Below are positions 1-7,740 of a DNA stretch of 64,000 nt, piece by piece (within the stretch, counting starts at the first letter, position 1; each line of letters opens with the position of its first letter). Origin of the DNA: Microbulbifer marinus (lineage in GTDB: Bacteria; Pseudomonadota; Gammaproteobacteria; Pseudomonadales; Cellvibrionaceae); NCBI RefSeq assembly GCF_900107725.1, contig NZ_FNQO01000004.1:62001-126000 (forward strand), in the 5' to 3' direction. The notes beneath the pieces are model-generated. The model had not been told where the DNA came from and made no database searches. It saw only the letters and a program-made list of their open reading frames with translations. A program made the position numbers and the translations under genes.

Positions 1-707
1 GCGCCGCCGCCCGCCTCGGCCGCGCCATAGCCCGCGAGCTGCACCGGGATCACCGGGTCATCATCCACTATCGCAATTCCGCCACCGTAGCGCGGCAACT
101 GGCCGACGAGCTGAACAGCATCCGTCCTGACTCCGCCGCGGCCCTGCACAGCGAACTGGCCAGGGCCGCCGACTGCGAACAACTGGCCGAACAGGCGGTA
201 AAGCAATGGGGCGGTATCGATGTACTGGTCAACAACGCCTCCGCCTTTTTCCCGACCCCGGTCGGGAGCGCCAGTGAGGAGCAGTGGGATCAGCTGGTCG
301 GCAGCAACCTGAAAGCGCCCTTTTTCCTCAGCCAGGCACTGGCGGCAAGCCTCGCGAGAGACAACGGCTGCATCGTCAATATGGCCGACATCCACGCCGA
401 GCGCCCGATGCCGCAGCACCCTCTCTACTGCGCCGCCAAGGCCGGGCTGGTGATGCTGACCAAGAGCCTGGCGCTGGAGCTGGCGCCACAGGTGCGCGTC
501 AACGCGGTGGCCCCCGGCGCGATTCTGTGGCCGGAACAGGAAACCGTGGACGACACATCCAAGGCAAAGATTCTCGAGCGCATTCCGCTGGCCCGCACCG
601 GCAACGCCGAGGATATAGCCCGCACGGTGCGCTTCCTCGTTTCTGATGCGCCGTATATCAGCGGCCAGGTGATCGCGGTGGATGGCGGCCGCAATCTCAA
701 TATTTGA
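1..707 (+). CDS. Pteridine reductase (SDR family), 5'-truncated by the window edge
   Basis: A short-chain dehydrogenase/reductase entering from the left edge; the NAD(P)-binding start is cut off. The residues NNASAFFPTPVG and NAVAPGAILWP are typical of pteridine reductases (FolM/PTR1 type), which reduce dihydropteridines with NADPH in the cytoplasm. The catalytic Tyr and Lys are seen in LYCAAKAG. An Asp (VNMADIH) stands 13 residues before that Tyr, where ordinary SDRs have Ser; the same Asp-Tyr-Lys arrangement is known in PTR1 enzymes. The gene ends one base before a putative regulatory repeat for the following two-component system. Family assignment is good; FolM versus another pteridine reductase cannot be settled. 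Confidence 0.85.
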   Translation, partial: AAARLGRAIARELHRDHRVIIHYRNSATVARQLADELNSIRPDSAAALHSELARAADCEQLAEQAVKQWGGIDVLVNNASAFFPTPVGSASEEQWDQLVGSNLKAPFFLSQALAASLARDNGCIVNMADIHAERPMPQHPLYCAAKAGLVMLTKSLALELAPQVRVNAVAPGAILWPEQETVDDTSKAKILERIPLARTGNAEDIARTVRFLVSDAPYISGQVIAVDGGRNLNI

Positions 708-726
708 TTTCACTTCAATTTCACCC
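708..726 (+). promoter_or_regulatory. Direct-repeat box upstream of the response regulator gene
   Basis: TTTCAC at 708-713 is repeated at 719-724, an 11-bp period, as in PhoB/OmpR-family operators. The same box with the same period recurs at 2700-2718 and 3804-3820. A possible -10 hexamer (CACAAT, 736-741) lies 11 bp after the second repeat, the same spacing as in the other two copies. It favours a start of the regulator at GTG 777 and suggests autoregulation. Confidence 0.6.
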
Positions 727-776
727 GGATCTTGTCACAATGGTCTCGCGCTCAAAAAACCACTAGATCCGAGCCG

Positions 777-1469
777 GTGAAAGCACTCAAGATTCTGCTC
801 ATCGAAGACAACCCGACCATTGCCCGCCAGACCGGAGAGTTTCTGGGTGGACACGGCTGGCATATCGATTTTGCCCACTGCGGGCGCCTCGGCCAAGAAC
901 TGGCCCTGGAGCAGATTTACGATCTGATTGTCCTCGACTTGAACCTGCCGGATATGGACGGGCTGGAGGTCTGCCGCCGCATCAAAGAACAGGCCACGGT
1001 GAATATGCCGGTACTGATGCTGACCGCCCGCGACGCCTTCAGCGACATGGCGGAAGGCTTCAACACCGGCGCCGATGACTACCTCTGCAAGCCCTTCGAT
1101 CCCCGTGAATTGGCGCTGCGCTGCCGTGCCCTTGCGCGCCGAAATGAATTGCATCAGAGCGACAAAATACGCATCGGCGATCTCGTTATCCGTCGCCGCG
1201 AACACTCGGCATGCCGAGAGGGGCAAGCTTTGCAACTGACCACGATCGGATTTCAGATACTTTCAATCCTGGCTCGGGCTTACCCGCAGCCAGTCAGCCG
1301 CTCAGAAATATTGCATCAGATCTGGGGAGACAATCCGCCGGAGACAGACGCGCTGAAATCCCACATCTACAGCCTGCGCCAAGCGCTGGACAAGCACTTC
1401 AGCGCGCCGATGCTGAAGACCATTACCAATCTGGGCTATCGACTGGAGGTGCCTGGTGCGGGTCAATAG
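777..1469 (+). CDS. OmpR/PhoB-family DNA-binding response regulator
   Basis: Two-domain response regulator of 230 aa. The receiver domain spans about residues 4-118, with the acidic pair ED near residue 10, phospho-acceptor Asp54 in VLDLNLPDMDG and the conserved Lys in LCKPFDP. The C-terminal winged helix (about 130-228) contains the usual DALKSHIYSLRQALDK helix and ends with NLGYRLEVPG. I chose GTG 777 because the putative promoter and direct-repeat box lie just upstream; an in-frame TTG at 732 would add 15 unlikely residues. It overlaps the histidine kinase gene by 14 bp, so the two are co-expressed partners. It is probably the protein that binds the repeats at 708, 2700 and 3804; the signal sensed is unknown. 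Confidence 0.88.
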   Translation: MKALKILLIEDNPTIARQTGEFLGGHGWHIDFAHCGRLGQELALEQIYDLIVLDLNLPDMDGLEVCRRIKEQATVNMPVLMLTARDAFSDMAEGFNTGADDYLCKPFDPRELALRCRALARRNELHQSDKIRIGDLVIRRREHSACREGQALQLTTIGFQILSILARAYPQPVSRSEILHQIWGDNPPETDALKSHIYSLRQALDKHFSAPMLKTITNLGYRLEVPGAGQ

Positions 1470-2709
1470 AAGCCTCCAACGACGCGTCTTCGCTACTTTC
1501 GGCGCCTTCACCCTGTTGCTCTGCCTGCTCTATAGCGCCATCTGTGCGCTGGCGGCCTACGTCATCGAAGACCAGGTGCTGGACAACCTGCTCGCCGACG
1601 AAGTCCGCTATATCGAAACGGAGTTTCAGGCCAGCGGCGAATTGCCCCCGCCGCGGCTGCCCTATATCGAGCTCTACCACGACAACAAGCCGGCACCACA
1701 GGATCTCCTCGCCGCAATACCGGACGGGAAGACCAGGGCCGAGTGGTTCGCCGATGGCGAGCGCCACTTCCACCTGCGCCGGCTGGACCTGGACGAAAAT
1801 ACCTCACCGATACTCGCCGCCGAGGTGAGCCGGCTGCTCACCGTTTCCCGCCAGTCCGGTAACCTGCTATGGCTGCTGATCAGCGCCTTGCTGGCCACCG
1901 CAGTTCTGGCGCTATGGACCGCTTTCCGGCTGTCCTCGCGAACCGTCAGGCCAGTACTGCTCCTCGCCGAGGAAGTCGAAAATCGACAACCCCACAGTGC
2001 GGCCCTGTCGCTAACCGCCAGTTCCGCCCGGGATGAAATCGGCTTCCTGGCTCGAACACTGGAGGGCGCACTCAACCAGCTCGAGTCCGCCCTGCAGCGC
2101 GAAACAGAATTCACCCGCGACGTCAGCCACGAGCTGCGCACCGCAATCACCATTGCTAAAAACACACTGGCGCTGTCCGGCCGGCGTGAACTCTCAGCAC
2201 AGGAAACTGAGCAGCTGCACGGTGCGTTAACCGAAATGGAAAACACGATCACCTCGCTGCTGGCACTGGCGCGTGCCGAGTCTGCGGAGCAGGTTTCGTT
2301 TGGACTGCGCCACCTGCTGGAAGAGCGCCTGCTCGCGCGCCACCACTGCATTGCGAAGGCGCAGTTTCGTATTCAAATAGAGCTGCCGGACAATATTCGC
2401 GCCCTCGGCAACCGCCACCTGTCCGCGCTGCTGGTGGACAACCTGCTCGACAACGCCCTCCGCCACGCGTCGCGGGCGGAACTGCGCATCTATCAGGATG
2501 GCGATGCGCTGGTCTTCGAAAATCCAGTAGCGGAAGTGCCGGACACGAAAGCGGCGTTCCTGCCACGACACAAAGGCGCGCGGAGCGACGGCATGGGCCA
2601 GGGACTCTTCCTTGCCAAGCGGATACTGAACGCGCTGGACTGGGATTTCTCCGCCCGCTGCAATAATGGCCTGTTCAGCTGCACCGTTCACCCCAAGCTT
2701 TTCACCTGA
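1456..2709 (+). CDS. Sensor histidine kinase
   Basis: Inner-membrane sensor kinase of 417 aa, partner of the preceding response regulator. A first membrane segment lies at about residues 12-35, followed by a periplasmic stretch of about 100 residues and a second membrane segment around 136-160. A short linker leads to the dimerisation/phosphoacceptor region with His225 in RDVSHELRTAITI. The ATPase domain shows the N box (LLVDNLLDNALRH) and a G box (GMGQGLFLAKRIL). GTG is the start and lies inside the regulator gene, implying translational coupling. The periplasmic domain has no motif I recognise. The stop codon at 2707-2709 lies within the second copy of the direct-repeat box. Confidence 0.88.
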   Translation: MRVNRSLQRRVFATFGAFTLLLCLLYSAICALAAYVIEDQVLDNLLADEVRYIETEFQASGELPPPRLPYIELYHDNKPAPQDLLAAIPDGKTRAEWFADGERHFHLRRLDLDENTSPILAAEVSRLLTVSRQSGNLLWLLISALLATAVLALWTAFRLSSRTVRPVLLLAEEVENRQPHSAALSLTASSARDEIGFLARTLEGALNQLESALQRETEFTRDVSHELRTAITIAKNTLALSGRRELSAQETEQLHGALTEMENTITSLLALARAESAEQVSFGLRHLLEERLLARHHCIAKAQFRIQIELPDNIRALGNRHLSALLVDNLLDNALRHASRAELRIYQDGDALVFENPVAEVPDTKAAFLPRHKGARSDGMGQGLFLAKRILNALDWDFSARCNNGLFSCTVHPKLFT

Positions 2710-2718
2710 ATTTCACCT
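2700..2718 (+). promoter_or_regulatory. Direct-repeat box upstream of the hydrolase gene
   Basis: TTTCAC at 2700-2705 and 2711-2716, with sequence TTTCACCTGAATTTCACCT. A possible -10 (TAGTCT, 2728-2733) follows the second repeat after 11 bp. It matches the boxes at 708 and 3804 in sequence, period and distance to the -10, the geometry of activated PhoB-type promoters. Confidence 0.65.
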
Positions 2719-2760
2719 GCCAGCAATTAGTCTGCCTCCATCAATATGGAGACGGACACT

Positions 2761-3657
2761 ATGATTAAGAAATTATTCGGGACGACACTGGTCGCATTGC
2801 TTGGCGCACTTGCAGTTTGGTATCAATTTTTTGCTCTCAAGGCAAAACCGATACCGCAAGCCCAGATTCTTGCTGCCTACGACTACGAGCCCCCGGCCGA
2901 TATCGATATGCGCCTCGAGGCTATCGGCGACGGCAAATTCAGTCTTTCCTTCCGGAGTTTTGACGGTGCGCTGGTCAACGGCCAGATCAGCTACCCCCCT
3001 TCTCATCAGGAAAAGCACCCGGTGCTGATCGGCATATCCGCCATGGGCAGGGGTTACCAGCGCTGGTGGACAGATTCATTCAAGGGGCGCCCGACTGTTA
3101 CCCGGGTAAATGAAATCACCAAGTTGGCCGCCGATAAGGGTTATGCAGTGATTTCCATCGATGCCAGGTTTCACGGCACAAGGAAAGATCCTGACAGACC
3201 CTTGAAATCGATCATGAACGACCTCCACTTTTTCGGCGACAAAACCAACTATGAAAATATGATTCGGAAAACAGTGTTGGATTACCGAGTGCTTCTCGAC
3301 TGGATTTCCGATCAGCCGACACTGAACAGCGACCGGATCACCGCTGTCGGCTATAGCATGGGTGCGCAGGTCGGCCTGCTGCTCGGAGCTCTGGACCGAC
3401 GTGTCGACCAGCTTGTGGCCATGGTCCCACCACATGTCGACGATAAAACCGCACTGGTGGCTCCCAAGAATCTCGCCTCACTGATCGAGGAACCCCCGGT
3501 CCTCCTGATTACCGCAAACGACGATGAATACGCATCGGCGGCGGACAACAGGGCTCTGTTCCTGGCAATTGCGAGCGAGAACAAGGAACACCTGGCATTC
3601 GACAGCGGCCACATTCTCCCGGCAGATTACGTTGAGGCTTTGGCCCAGCGGCTGTAG
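2761..3657 (+). CDS. Membrane-anchored or exported alpha/beta hydrolase
   Basis: Protein of 298 aa with an N-terminal hydrophobic segment (about residues 4-22), so probably exported or anchored facing the periplasm. The alpha/beta hydrolase fold is shown by the nucleophile elbow GYSMG with Ser199, a late acidic region (ANDDEYAS) and a C-terminal GHILP that would supply the catalytic His. Start chosen at ATG 2761 because GGAGAC (2748-2753) is a well-placed ribosome-binding site; the upstream ATG at 2746 has none. It is preceded by the direct-repeat box at 2700, and the next gene carries the same box, so both look like targets of the two-component system. Substrate unknown: esterase or peptidase are both possible. 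Confidence 0.75.
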   Translation: MIKKLFGTTLVALLGALAVWYQFFALKAKPIPQAQILAAYDYEPPADIDMRLEAIGDGKFSLSFRSFDGALVNGQISYPPSHQEKHPVLIGISAMGRGYQRWWTDSFKGRPTVTRVNEITKLAADKGYAVISIDARFHGTRKDPDRPLKSIMNDLHFFGDKTNYENMIRKTVLDYRVLLDWISDQPTLNSDRITAVGYSMGAQVGLLLGALDRRVDQLVAMVPPHVDDKTALVAPKNLASLIEEPPVLLITANDDEYASAADNRALFLAIASENKEHLAFDSGHILPADYVEALAQRL

Positions 3658-3803
3658 AGGAAAGAAAAACGCCCACCAAGGGCGGGAAACGCCTTCGAGT
3701 AGGTTTCAGTTTTCCGCCCTTTTCCCAGATATCCGGCGCTTGACGCTGATCGCGCTTCCTGAAGCCAGGCCAGAATGGTACTGCGTTTCCGATCGGCGAT
3801 TTT

Positions 3804-3820
3804 TTTCACCTGAATTTTAC
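3804..3820 (+). promoter_or_regulatory. Direct-repeat box upstream of the DJ-1/PfpI gene
   Basis: TTTCAC at 3804-3809 and TTTTAC at 3815-3820, again an 11-bp period, with TAGGCT (3832-3837) as possible -10 after the same 11-bp gap. Third copy of the putative response-regulator site. Confidence 0.6.
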
Positions 3821-3864
3821 CCTTCGGTGAGTAGGCTGCTCCTGCTAAATAGGAGACCTGGACC

Positions 3865-4947
3865 ATGGTTAAAAAACTGTTACTGACACTTTCTATTATT
3901 GCTCTCTCGTTATTCGGCACCGGATTCTGGCTCAAGAGCCTGATTCCTCCGCCACAAGATCACGTAGCGCTCGCGCAAACCAGTCCCTCGGACCTCAACT
4001 ATCTTCAGCAGATCACACCGGAAAAGCGGGGCAAAATTCTCGCTGTCGTGACCAGCACCGACACGCTGGGTAATAGTGGCCAAAGCACCGGCTATGAGCT
4101 GACAGAACTGTCGCGCCCATACTATGTCTTTACAGCCAACGGGTTTGAGGTAGATATCGCCAGCACCGCAGGAGGTATTCCGCCGGTGGTGATTGATAAA
4201 GACGATATGGGACCGTTCGACTACGCCTTCCTCAACGACAAGATCGCTCAACGGAAAGTGAACCATACGATCCCCATCGAGCAGGTACAGAGCGAAGATT
4301 ACCAGGCGGTCTTTTTTGTCGGCGGCAAGGGCGCCATGTTTGATTTTCCGGATAATCCATCTGTGCAGAAGCTGGTGCGCCAAACCTATATCAGCGGCGG
4401 AGTCATCGGCGCCGTGTGTCACGGCCCAGCGGCGCTCGTCAACGTAAAGCTGCCGGGAGGCGAACCACTGCTGGCAAATCGTCGGGTCAGCGGTTTCACC
4501 AACGAGGAAGAGCTTTTTCTGATTCCCGATGCGCCGCAACTGTTTCCGTTTCTGCTCGAGGATGGCCTGCGCCAGAGCGGCGCTATTTTTGAGCCGGGGC
4601 CGGCCTATTTAAAACAGATCAGTATCGACGGGCGCCTTCTTACCGGGCAGAACCCCTGGTCGGTATGGCCGCTGGCAGAGGCCATGGTCGAGGCGCTGGG
4701 TAATCAGCCAACCCCGCGCTCGCTGACACCCGCAGAACTCACCGTGGAGCTACTGCTTACTTATGAACAACAGGGTATAGCACCAGCTCAGAAAAAACTG
4801 TTGCGGATCACTGAGCATAAAGGAGCAATTATCGACCGCAGGCTCCTGGCCATGCATGGGATAGTTGCAATTATGCGCGGCCAGCTCGGCAAGGCGGTGG
4901 ATATTGTGCGGCTACTGGCGCAGGCAAAAAGCTTGCAGGTTAGCTAA
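3865..4947 (+). CDS. Membrane-anchored DJ-1/PfpI (type 1 glutamine amidotransferase-like) protein
   Basis: Protein of 360 aa. Residues 5-22 form a membrane anchor or signal, unusual for this normally cytoplasmic family. The DJ-1/PfpI domain covers about residues 45-250, with the nucleophile Cys185 in GAVCHGPAAL, as in Hsp31-like chaperones/glyoxalases. A C-terminal extension of about 110 residues (from around QPTPRSLTP) has no recognised motif. AGGAG at about 3850 gives a clear ribosome-binding site. Expression from its own direct-repeat promoter is inferred. Family members act on protein or methylglyoxal damage, but the reaction here is not shown by the sequence. The exported location together with the exported hydrolase hints at an envelope stress response. 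Confidence 0.78.
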   Translation: MVKKLLLTLSIIALSLFGTGFWLKSLIPPPQDHVALAQTSPSDLNYLQQITPEKRGKILAVVTSTDTLGNSGQSTGYELTELSRPYYVFTANGFEVDIASTAGGIPPVVIDKDDMGPFDYAFLNDKIAQRKVNHTIPIEQVQSEDYQAVFFVGGKGAMFDFPDNPSVQKLVRQTYISGGVIGAVCHGPAALVNVKLPGGEPLLANRRVSGFTNEEELFLIPDAPQLFPFLLEDGLRQSGAIFEPGPAYLKQISIDGRLLTGQNPWSVWPLAEAMVEALGNQPTPRSLTPAELTVELLLTYEQQGIAPAQKKLLRITEHKGAIIDRRLLAMHGIVAIMRGQLGKAVDIVRLLAQAKSLQVS

Positions 4948-5019
4948 CGTCAACAGGAGCGGCCTCTGCCGCTCCCAGCTGGTTATGACGGCCGGCCAAT
5001 CTCTACGGAGTAAAGGCAC

Positions 5020-5481
5020 TCAGCCAGCCCGCTCCAGCGGCTGGCCATTCTCGTCCACAAACAGCACATCCTTGACGGTCAGCACCTCGCCGTCTGCGTT
5101 CTGCACGACCACCGGCGCAAGCGGCGCACCGGAGCTTCGATCCACCAGCTGCATAGCATCCTTGTTGCCGTTCCAGCGCTCGCTCCACTGTCGCAGGGCG
5201 ACCACCACCGCGAACAGGTCCCGACCCTTGTCGGTCAGGCGGTACTCGTAGCGGGTGCCGTGCTCGCCCACGTTGACGCGGGTCATCACGCCATTGTCCA
5301 CCAGGCGGGACAGGCGGTCACAGAGGATATTCTTGGCGATGCCGAGGCCGTTCTGGAAGTCGACAAAGCGCCGTGTGCCCAGCATGGCCTGCTTGATCAC
5401 CAGCAGCGACCACCAGTCACCCACCTCATTGAGCGCGCAGGCCACGGAACAGCCCAGATCATCAAAACGTTTACGTGTCAT
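5020..5481 (-). CDS. HxlR-family winged-helix regulator
   Basis: Regulator of 153 aa, divergent from the Old Yellow Enzyme gene. The HxlR domain (residues 8-105) shows the typical pattern GDWWSLLVIKQAMLGTRRF, then KNILCDRLSRLVDNGV and a YEYRLTDKGRDL wing. Cys11 and Cys15 sit just before the first helix; in YodB/HypR-type members, N-terminal Cys residues sense quinones or electrophiles. ATG 5481 is preferred over an upstream start at 5526 because the family begins near this point. An unusually long C-terminal tail (about 45 residues) follows the domain. It probably represses itself and the adjacent flavin oxidoreductase gene, which is inference from the divergent arrangement. Confidence 0.85.
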   Translation of the reverse strand: MTRKRFDDLGCSVACALNEVGDWWSLLVIKQAMLGTRRFVDFQNGLGIAKNILCDRLSRLVDNGVMTRVNVGEHGTRYEYRLTDKGRDLFAVVVALRQWSERWNGNKDAMQLVDRSSGAPLAPVVVQNADGEVLTVKDVLFVDENGQPLERAG

Positions 5482-5553
5482 GCGGGCAGTATAAGCGAAA
5501 AAGGTTGCATTAAAAAACCAAATCAAGTCTCATAACGCAACCATATTTACTGA

Positions 5554-5571
5554 GCCAGTCATACGACTGGC
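5554..5571. promoter_or_regulatory. Inverted repeat between hxlR-like and OYE genes
   Basis: GCCAGTC-ATAC-GACTGGC, a perfect 7-bp inverted repeat in the divergent promoter region, 40 bp before the OYE start. It is a candidate operator for the HxlR protein, or a 5' leader hairpin. Confidence 0.4.
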
Positions 5572-5610
5572 CCGCTAGTGCTGTTTACTGAAGAGATTCG
5601 GGAGTGTGAT

Positions 5611-6723
5611 ATGAGTAGTTCCCTGGATAGCCTGCTGCGTCCGTTCGAGCATAAAACCCTGAAATTGCGCAACCGGGTGGCAATGGCCCCGATGACGCGC
5701 ACCGCTTCTCCCGGCTACGTCGCCAACGACCAGGTGGCCGGGTATTACCGCCGCCGCGCCGAGGGCGAAGTCGGCCTGATCATCACCGAAGGCACCTTCG
5801 TCGGCCACAAGGCCGCCAACGGCTACGAGAATGTGCCGGCGATATTCGGTGACGAAGCCATGGCCGGCTGGAAGAAGGTAGTCGACGAAGTGCACGCTGC
5901 CGGCGGCCAGATCATCCCCCAGCTGTGGCATGTGGGTTCCGTGCGCAAGGAAGGAATCGGGCCGGATAAATCCGTTCCAGGGTATTCGCCATCCGGCCTG
6001 TTCAAGCCGGGCAAGCCCAACGGCCACGCGATGACCAGGGAAGACATCCGGGACGTGGTCCGCGCCTTCGCCGATGCCGCCAGAGCGGCCAAGGAAGTCG
6101 GATTTGACGGCGTGGAAATCCACGGCGCGCACGGCTACCTGATCGACCAGTTTTTCTGGGAAGGCACCAACCAGCGCGACGACGAGTACGGCGGCTCCAT
6201 CGAGAACCGCGGCCGTTTTGCTGTGGAAATCGTCGAAGCCGTGCGCGACGCAGTGGGCAAAGACTTCGCCATAGTGCTGCGCTACTCCCAGTGGAAGCAA
6301 CAGGACTACGACGCCAAGCTGGCACAAAACCCGGAGGAATTGCGGCGCTTCCTGACACCGCTGGTGGACGCCGGTGTCGACATCTTCCACGCTTCCACCA
6401 GACGCTTCTGGCTGCCGGAGTTTGAGGGTTCCGACCTGAACCTGGCCGGCTGGACCAAAGAGCTTACCGGCAAGCCGGTTATTTCCGTCGGCAGCGTCGG
6501 CCTCGACGATGATTTTATCGGCGGCAACAACCAGGGCATGGGCGGCACCGCCAACCCCACCGGCCTGGACGAGCTTACCCGGCGCATGGATAACGGCGAG
6601 TTCGACATGATCGCGGTGGGCCGCGCCCTGCTGCAGGATCCCAACTGGCTGCTGAAAATGCGGGACGGACGCGAGAAAGAGATAGTCCCCTTTACCAAGG
6701 AGGCACTGGCCAGCCTGAGCTAA
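5611..6723 (+). CDS. Old Yellow Enzyme family NADH:flavin oxidoreductase
   Basis: FMN-dependent ene-reductase of 370 aa with a complete TIM barrel. Early residues LRNRVAMAPMTR belong to the FMN site, IHGAHGYLIDQF carries the substrate-binding His residues, and GGSIENRGRF and MIAVGRALLQDPNW are family signatures near the phosphate site. Members reduce electrophilic C=C bonds of enals, enones and quinones. Start placed at ATG 5611 (GGGAG at about 5599); a further upstream ATG would add 11 residues. The adjacent HxlR regulator with N-terminal cysteines suggests induction by reactive electrophiles. A strong bidirectional terminator follows. Confidence 0.9.
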   Translation: MSSSLDSLLRPFEHKTLKLRNRVAMAPMTRTASPGYVANDQVAGYYRRRAEGEVGLIITEGTFVGHKAANGYENVPAIFGDEAMAGWKKVVDEVHAAGGQIIPQLWHVGSVRKEGIGPDKSVPGYSPSGLFKPGKPNGHAMTREDIRDVVRAFADAARAAKEVGFDGVEIHGAHGYLIDQFFWEGTNQRDDEYGGSIENRGRFAVEIVEAVRDAVGKDFAIVLRYSQWKQQDYDAKLAQNPEELRRFLTPLVDAGVDIFHASTRRFWLPEFEGSDLNLAGWTKELTGKPVISVGSVGLDDDFIGGNNQGMGGTANPTGLDELTRRMDNGEFDMIAVGRALLQDPNWLLKMRDGREKEIVPFTKEALASLS

Positions 6724-6739
6724 GGGGCACGGACAGCAG

Positions 6740-6770
6740 AAAAAAAGCGGCCGATTCAGGCCGCTTTTTT
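6740..6770. terminator. Bidirectional rho-independent terminator
   Basis: A-run, GCGGCC, 6-nt loop, GGCCGC and T6 between convergent OYE (+) and folK (-); works in both directions. Confidence 0.9.
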
Positions 6771-6788
6771 ATTGCCGCACTCGGACGT

Positions 6789-7286
6789 TTATTTTCCCGG
6801 CCAGTCGAAGGCCACCGGCCACAGCTTCTGCGAAGCCTGATCGTACTCATCCCACAACTGCCGGTAAGTTATTCGTTCCAGCGGATGCACCGCATCCGGC
6901 GCCAGCTCCGCCAGTGGCAGCAGTACGAACGCATTCTTGAGGATTTCGCCCCGCGGCAGTTTTACGCCGTCGATGGTGCCGGTGAGGTCGTCGTAGGTCA
7001 GGATATCGATATCCAGCGTACGGGCGCTGAATTTCGGGCCGGCGCGCAGGCGGCCGTTGGCATCCTCTATTTCGCGCAGCCGCAGGGCCAGCTGGCCCAC
7101 TGGCAGGTCGGTGTGAATACCGACCACCAGGTTATAAAAGTTATCGCCGTCGAATCCCACCGCCACACTTTCGAACACGCGGGAGACCTGCAGCTCGCCG
7201 AACTGCTGCGCCAGCGCATCGAGGCCGGCGCGGATATGCCGTTCGCGATCGATATTGCTGCCGAGACTGAGGAATACCTGTGCCAC
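6789..7286 (-). CDS. folK: 6-hydroxymethyl-7,8-dihydropterin pyrophosphokinase
   Basis: Protein of 165 aa that transfers pyrophosphate from ATP to 6-hydroxymethyl-dihydropterin in folate synthesis. The N-terminal LSLGSNIDRERH and the signature RTLDIDILTYDD with following acidic residues are diagnostic for HPPK. Length is normal for the family. Start is a GTG at 7286, two bases after the folB stop codon, so the two are translationally coupled. It is the last gene of the folB-folK pair and ends into the terminator shared with the OYE gene. Confidence 0.95.
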   Translation of the reverse strand: MAQVFLSLGSNIDRERHIRAGLDALAQQFGELQVSRVFESVAVGFDGDNFYNLVVGIHTDLPVGQLALRLREIEDANGRLRAGPKFSARTLDIDILTYDDLTGTIDGVKLPRGEILKNAFVLLPLAELAPDAVHPLERITYRQLWDEYDQASQKLWPVAFDWPGK

Positions 7287-7288
7287 GG

Positions 7289-7675
7289 TCAGCCTCCGGA
7301 AAAAGCGGCCGCGCCGCTGGCCGGCCTGTCGCCGCGTTCGATGATCACGCCCACATCGCGTGAGCCGCGCACGGCGCCGGGCTTGGACAGGCGCAGGCGC
7401 AGCCAGGACACATTGAACTCATCGCGCACGATGGCCGCGGCCTGTTCCGCCATGGTTTCCACCAGCAGGAATTCGCTGCCCTCGATAAATGCGATCAGCC
7501 GCTTGGCCACCGCCTTGTAATTGAGGGTGTGTTCGATATTGTCGGTGCGCGCGGCCTCGGCGATATCGAAGGCCATCTCCAGATCCAGACTCACCGTCTG
7601 GCGCACTTCGCGCTCCCAGTCGTAGATACCGATAATGGTATCCACCTTCAAATCCCGTATATAAACGATATCCAT
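7289..7675 (-). CDS. folB: Dihydroneopterin aldolase
   Basis: Protein of 128 aa converting dihydroneopterin to 6-hydroxymethyl-dihydropterin. MDIVYIRDLKVDTIIGIYDWERE is the usual opening, followed by TLNYKAVAKRLIAFIE and LVETMAEQAA; the C-terminal LSKPGAVRGSRDVGVIIER matches the active-site strand of FolB. ATG 7675 is chosen because FolB proteins begin at this point; an ATG at 7687 is also in frame. It lies upstream of folK with a 2-bp gap, and downstream of tsaD on the opposite side, divergent from nothing nearby, so a promoter in the short 7676-7740 interval or read-through from tsaD is possible. Confidence 0.94.
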   Translation of the reverse strand: MDIVYIRDLKVDTIIGIYDWEREVRQTVSLDLEMAFDIAEAARTDNIEHTLNYKAVAKRLIAFIEGSEFLLVETMAEQAAAIVRDEFNVSWLRLRLSKPGAVRGSRDVGVIIERGDRPASGAAAFSGG

Positions 7676-7740
7676 CCGCCAACTCATTTGTATTTCGTGC
7701 AAGGAACGCCGGCGGCCAAGATGCCAGGCGCAGCAGTCTC

